Below, in pieces: positions 61,252 through 64,000 of a stretch of 64,000 nucleotides of DNA (position 1 is the first letter of the stretch; each line of letters opens with the position of its first letter). The notes beneath the pieces were generated by a model. The model was not told the origin of the DNA and did not search any database. It saw only the letters and a program-made list of their open reading frames with translations. The translations under genes were made by a program, and so were the position numbers. Location: NCBI RefSeq assembly GCF_031501865.1, contig NZ_JARRCW010000001.1:3806501-3870500 (forward strand), read 5' to 3'. This stretch comes from Pseudovibrio sp. M1P-2-3 (lineage in GTDB: Bacteria; Pseudomonadota; Alphaproteobacteria; Rhizobiales; Stappiaceae).

Positions 61252-61298
61252 GAAATTTTCCGCGTTATCCAGCTGGGCAAAGCCCAGTCATGTTAAAC

Positions 61299-62702
61299 TC
61301 ACGCAAACATAAAGTTACTGGAACCGAAGTCGCTTGCATTCAGGCTATCACCTTCAACATGAAGCGTATCATCACCATAGGCGATAACTACAGGGTCACT
61401 GGAGCCATCTTGAGTAATTGTCAGACTATCAAAAGAAGTCACGCCAGCCGCACTCAAGTCAATGAGATCTGCTCCCAGTTCGAAGTCTTCAATGGTATCC
61501 AGAGTGCCATCATCGATGAAGCTAAATACATCGTCACCATTACCGCCGCGCAGATCATCACTGCCAGCTCCGTCATAGAGAGTATCTTTCCCTTTTCCGC
61601 CGCGCAGGGTGTCGTCTCCCTCGCCGCCCAAAAGACGGTCTGCTCCATGGCCACCCTTCAGGAAGTCATTTCCAGCAAAGCCTTCCAGCGTGTCATCTCC
61701 ATCATTACCTCTGAGAAGATCATCATGCTGAGACCCAAGGATGTAGGCATCATCTCCATAATGTCCGGTATTATCAAGGGCCAGATCAATGTCCTCAACC
61801 CAAGTGTCTTCCCGCTCATCCTTTGAAAGGTCGGAAATGATGATCAAGCTATCGCGTTCCATTTCATCATAGAACTCGGAGGTACTTATTGCCTCAAATG
61901 CTTTTTCATAGACCGTCCGCGAGTGGACATCCCACGTGAGAAGGTTCAGAAGGTCTGGGCCATTCCAGTAAATCGGGGTGTCATAGTAATCATTAAACAT
62001 GATGATGTTACTGGTGTCGTACTCATAGTTCTTGTCATTGCCAGTAATATCAACGCCGTCCTCGGAGAGAGCGGAGGGAACAGGGTCGTTTTCAAAATCA
62101 AAGCTTAAGATCTCGGCGCCGCTGGACAGAACAGAAGAGCCATCTTCAGGCGCATAGTGGGCAGCAACACCGATATAGTTCGCGTTCACAAAGAAACCAT
62201 CCTCGAACCGGTCACTTTTTTCCGCCATGTTGGTAACAGCACCACCACCCAAAGAGTGTCCCGCGACGATCAAATCACTTGCATCCAACCCGTTATCCAG
62301 CAGCAAATCCTTAACAGAACTCAGCAGGTTCCCAAACGCATCCTCTGCATAGTCCGGATTGTCCTCGAAAAACTCAAGATAGTCGAGAATATCTCCGGCA
62401 TCATTTGTGCCGGCAAACACCAGTCCCACCTGCGTGATATTGCCCTCGTCATCATACTGGGCAAGAACAGCAGCCTGTGCGTCCTCGAACGCACTCTTTT
62501 CTCCGTTAAACCATCCATCGCTACCCAGATTTGCATCCTCATAGCCAATCTCGTCGGCTGTCAGAAGCTCCCACCCTGTAGGCACAGAGTCTTTCTCAAT
62601 TGTCCGTCCATCCTCGGCGACATAATATTCAAACATCACCAAAGACATAGCATCGGTCACAAGCCCTAGAGCATCTTCGCCCTTATATTCAAACAGTGAC
62701 AT
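61299..62702 (-). CDS. RTX-type secreted lipase/esterase
   Basis: A 467-residue calcium-dependent secreted hydrolase. The N-terminal half is an alpha/beta-hydrolase of the lipase class 3 kind: VLAQYDDEGNITQVGLVFAGTND and nucleophile elbow VAGHSLGGGAVTNM (Ser about residue 153). The C-terminal half (about 330-420) has five to six GGxGxDxLx nonapeptides (FAGNDFLKGGHGADRLLGG, GEGDDTLRGGKGKDTL) and the acidic tail expected for type I secretion. There is no N-terminal signal. ATG 62702, with GGAGG 4-5 nt upstream, is chosen over 62723. The type I exporter is not in this window. Confidence 0.88.
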   Translation of the reverse strand: MSLFEYKGEDALGLVTDAMSLVMFEYYVAEDGRTIEKDSVPTGWELLTADEIGYEDANLGSDGWFNGEKSAFEDAQAAVLAQYDDEGNITQVGLVFAGTNDAGDILDYLEFFEDNPDYAEDAFGNLLSSVKDLLLDNGLDASDLIVAGHSLGGGAVTNMAEKSDRFEDGFFVNANYIGVAAHYAPEDGSSVLSSGAEILSFDFENDPVPSALSEDGVDITGNDKNYEYDTSNIIMFNDYYDTPIYWNGPDLLNLLTWDVHSRTVYEKAFEAISTSEFYDEMERDSLIIISDLSKDEREDTWVEDIDLALDNTGHYGDDAYILGSQHDDLLRGNDGDDTLEGFAGNDFLKGGHGADRLLGGEGDDTLRGGKGKDTLYDGAGSDDLRGGNGDDVFSFIDDGTLDTIEDFELGADLIDLSAAGVTSFDSLTITQDGSSDPVVIAYGDDTLHVEGDSLNASDFGSSNFMFA

Positions 62703-63588
62703 TTTTCCTCCCAAACAATGCATTGGAGTTCCATTTAGGAGGTTGTTTCATAGTACTCAGCAATACGACGAAGGTATCAGTATTTTTTCCTAGCTATATT
62801 TATTCATAATACTTCACACGCTCAAATTGTTTAAAATATTTTTCTAATTTTACTTCATTTTATCGCACTATATCAAAAATGAACTACAACATGCACAAGT
62901 TACTTTTGCTGAAATCGTTCAAAAAAAAGCGATATATTTATTTCAGTGAAAAAAACGAAAAAATTGCATGAACTGAGAAACTTTAAAGCCAAATAACCAA
63001 TCAAGCGGTAAAATTTACATATTTGCCAAAAAACAGCTTCAAAGAGGTTGGGTTGCCAAACTTTGAACCCAAATAGAAATCATAGAGAGCAAACTCTCCA
63101 TAACGACACACCTATCGCAATTCCTTGTTGAGTACGTTCTTTTCCGTAATTTGAAAATTTCCCACCTTATCCACTGCACTAGAGGGAGAAAACAGTAATC
63201 AACTCCCCGTTGAAAGCTTGCCTGCTAAAAACTGGACTGAACTAAAGAGTGTAGTCTGGTAAGAAGGCAGGAGCACCCGAGCCAGTCAAAAGTGCTGTCT
63301 GCAGAGTTTTTACAGCGTATCTCCGAAAAGTGGGCACCGGTTTTCGGAAAAAGGTCCGCGTGAAACAAAAATTTAAAGCAATGAGGCGTTTCAACGAAAA
63401 GGCTCATTTCTTTAAGAGCAGCCTGATACCCCACCAACAGTATTGAGCGCATCGGCACAAGACCGAAGACACTCAATCGGCAATACAGCTTATGGCGCAA
63501 GGTCCACCTGATAATGGCGCGCCTTCCGGGAGACCGGTTAACGGCAGGACCTCCCGAAATTTTAAATGCTAGTCCTAAGGACCACGCC
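62703..63588. other. 886-nt region without a supported gene
   Basis: 62750-63180 is very AT-rich and should contain the lipase promoter. 63309-63398 is repeat copy 3. 63421-63588 is GC-richer, with a palindrome CGGGAG..CTCCCG (about 63526-63556), and may be a relic (see findings). A 153-codon minus-strand frame (63225-63686) overlaps the rimJ-like gene and lacks an SD. Confidence 0.5.
63309..63398 (+). repeat. ~90-bp dispersed repeat, copy 3
   Basis: TTTACAGCGTATCTCCGAAA at the start; internal palindrome TCCGAAAA (63322-63329) and TTTTCGGA (63341-63348); ends with AATTTAAAGCAATGAGGCG. Aligns with copies at 41344 and 46951. Best preserved of the three. Confidence 0.65.
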
Positions 63589-64000
63589 CTAACTTTTGTT
63601 TTCCCAGTCGGAACTAAGCAGGGAACTGAGAAAATGGTCTTCCCATTGACCATTAATTTCCAGATATTTGTAGGCAAACCCCTCAATGCGAAATCCCAAT
63701 ACGTTCAGCAAGCGTGCAGATTTCATGTTGCGCGGCATGTAATTTGCCATAATTCTATTGAGTGGATGCTCACGGAACATTCTGTCTATGGCCAGCTTCA
63801 GCATCTCCCGCGCATAACCTTGCCCTTGAAACCCGGCATCGATCGAAAAACCCATATAGCAAGCGCGAAAAGGGAAACCGGTTATCCCTGAAAAATTAGC
63901 CTGCCCGATTATTTTCCCATCTTTCAAAAATGCAAAGTTTGTACCGCTCTTGTTCTCTAGCACTTTTCGGGCGTTTTCGATTGCAGCTTCGCAATCCTCC
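63589..64000 (-). CDS. rimJ: Ribosomal-protein alanine acetyltransferase RimJ-like (start beyond window)
   Basis: The frame is open to the right edge (EDCEAAIENARKVLENKSG...), so the N-terminus lies outside; 136 codons are present. The C-terminal half matches RimJ: GFSIDAGFQGQGYAREMLKLAI (acetyl-CoA loop QGQGYA), RIMANYMPRNMKSARLLNVLGF, then YLEINGQWEDHFLSSLL, close to E. coli RimJ 'IMANYMPHN..LLARLGF' and 'GQWRDH'. It acetylates the N-terminal Ala of S5 in E. coli. An internal ATG-like start at a GTG 63963 would lose the first strand and is unlikely. Confidence 0.85.
   Translation of the reverse strand, partial: EDCEAAIENARKVLENKSGTNFAFLKDGKIIGQANFSGITGFPFRACYMGFSIDAGFQGQGYAREMLKLAIDRMFREHPLNRIMANYMPRNMKSARLLNVLGFRIEGFAYKYLEINGQWEDHFLSSLLSSDWENKS

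Noticed and set aside
63225-63686. 153-codon minus-strand frame
   Set aside because: Overlaps the rimJ-like gene end and a dispersed repeat; no SD. Part is noted as a possible relic only.
1-64000. CRISPR array or prophage
   Set aside because: No regular spaced direct repeats and no phage structural genes were seen; the only mobile element supported is the IS at 31179.

Overview
The window looks like chromosomal DNA of a marine-type alphaproteobacterium, most likely Hyphomicrobiales (Stappiaceae or Pseudovibrio-like). This is inferred from moderate GC content, a PutR/PutA pair, a znuCB-zur unit with a Zur palindrome, dispersed extragenic palindromes and a second ~90 bp repeat of the kind common in that order. 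The genus call is an inference and could be wrong. Both ends cut genes: adhE on the left (C-terminal half missing) and a rimJ-like gene on the right (N-terminus missing).

Layout. 1-9.6 kb: adhE with an FNR-type box, rluA, an SCP2 protein, a TetR regulator, a LuxR-type regulator with a receiver lacking its phospho-acceptor Asp, an unknown gene, znuC-znuB-zur (no znuA), and a long-chain acyl-CoA synthetase. 10.1-16.2 kb: a CofD-like protein and an arginine deiminase operon (YfcC-type carrier, arcA, arcB, arcC). 16.2-20.5 kb: putR and divergent putA. 20.7-29.8 kb: a seven-gene minus-strand operon, in transcription order two di-haem cytochrome c peroxidases, a Tat-exported Rieske subunit, an AioA-like molybdoenzyme, a HEAT-repeat protein, a nitroreductase and a small blue-copper protein. 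The A-B-P-P core matches iodate reductase (idrABP1P2). 29.9-32.8 kb: a KAP P-loop NTPase gene split by an IS110/IS1111-type element whose long non-coding end may encode a guide RNA. 33-42 kb: lipoproteins, cytochrome b561, a TetR regulator with three operator boxes facing a quinone-reductase-like flavoprotein, a divergent hybrid kinase/OmpR-type regulator pair sharing a perfect FNR box, and small genes. 42-47 kb: a lipoprotein and a 1294-aa autotransporter. 47.2-53.4 kb: tRNA-Gln and an RND efflux operon. 53.8-64 kb: purU, folD, a lytic transglycosylase, a BMP-family binding protein behind a structured leader, an EF-hand protein, a VOC protein, a nucleoside hydrolase, two acetyltransferases and an RTX lipase.

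How it fits together. Several modules suit life at low oxygen: AdhE fermentation and a two-component system, each with an FNR-type site, arginine deiminase fermentation giving ATP from carbamoyl phosphate, and a periplasmic oxyanion reductase that would use iodate (or a related oxyanion) as electron acceptor. In the reductase, subunit A would leave the cell on the Tat signal of subunit B, the peroxidases would remove peroxide in the periplasm, and the cupredoxin is a plausible electron shuttle. The HEAT protein is cytoplasmic and has no assigned role.
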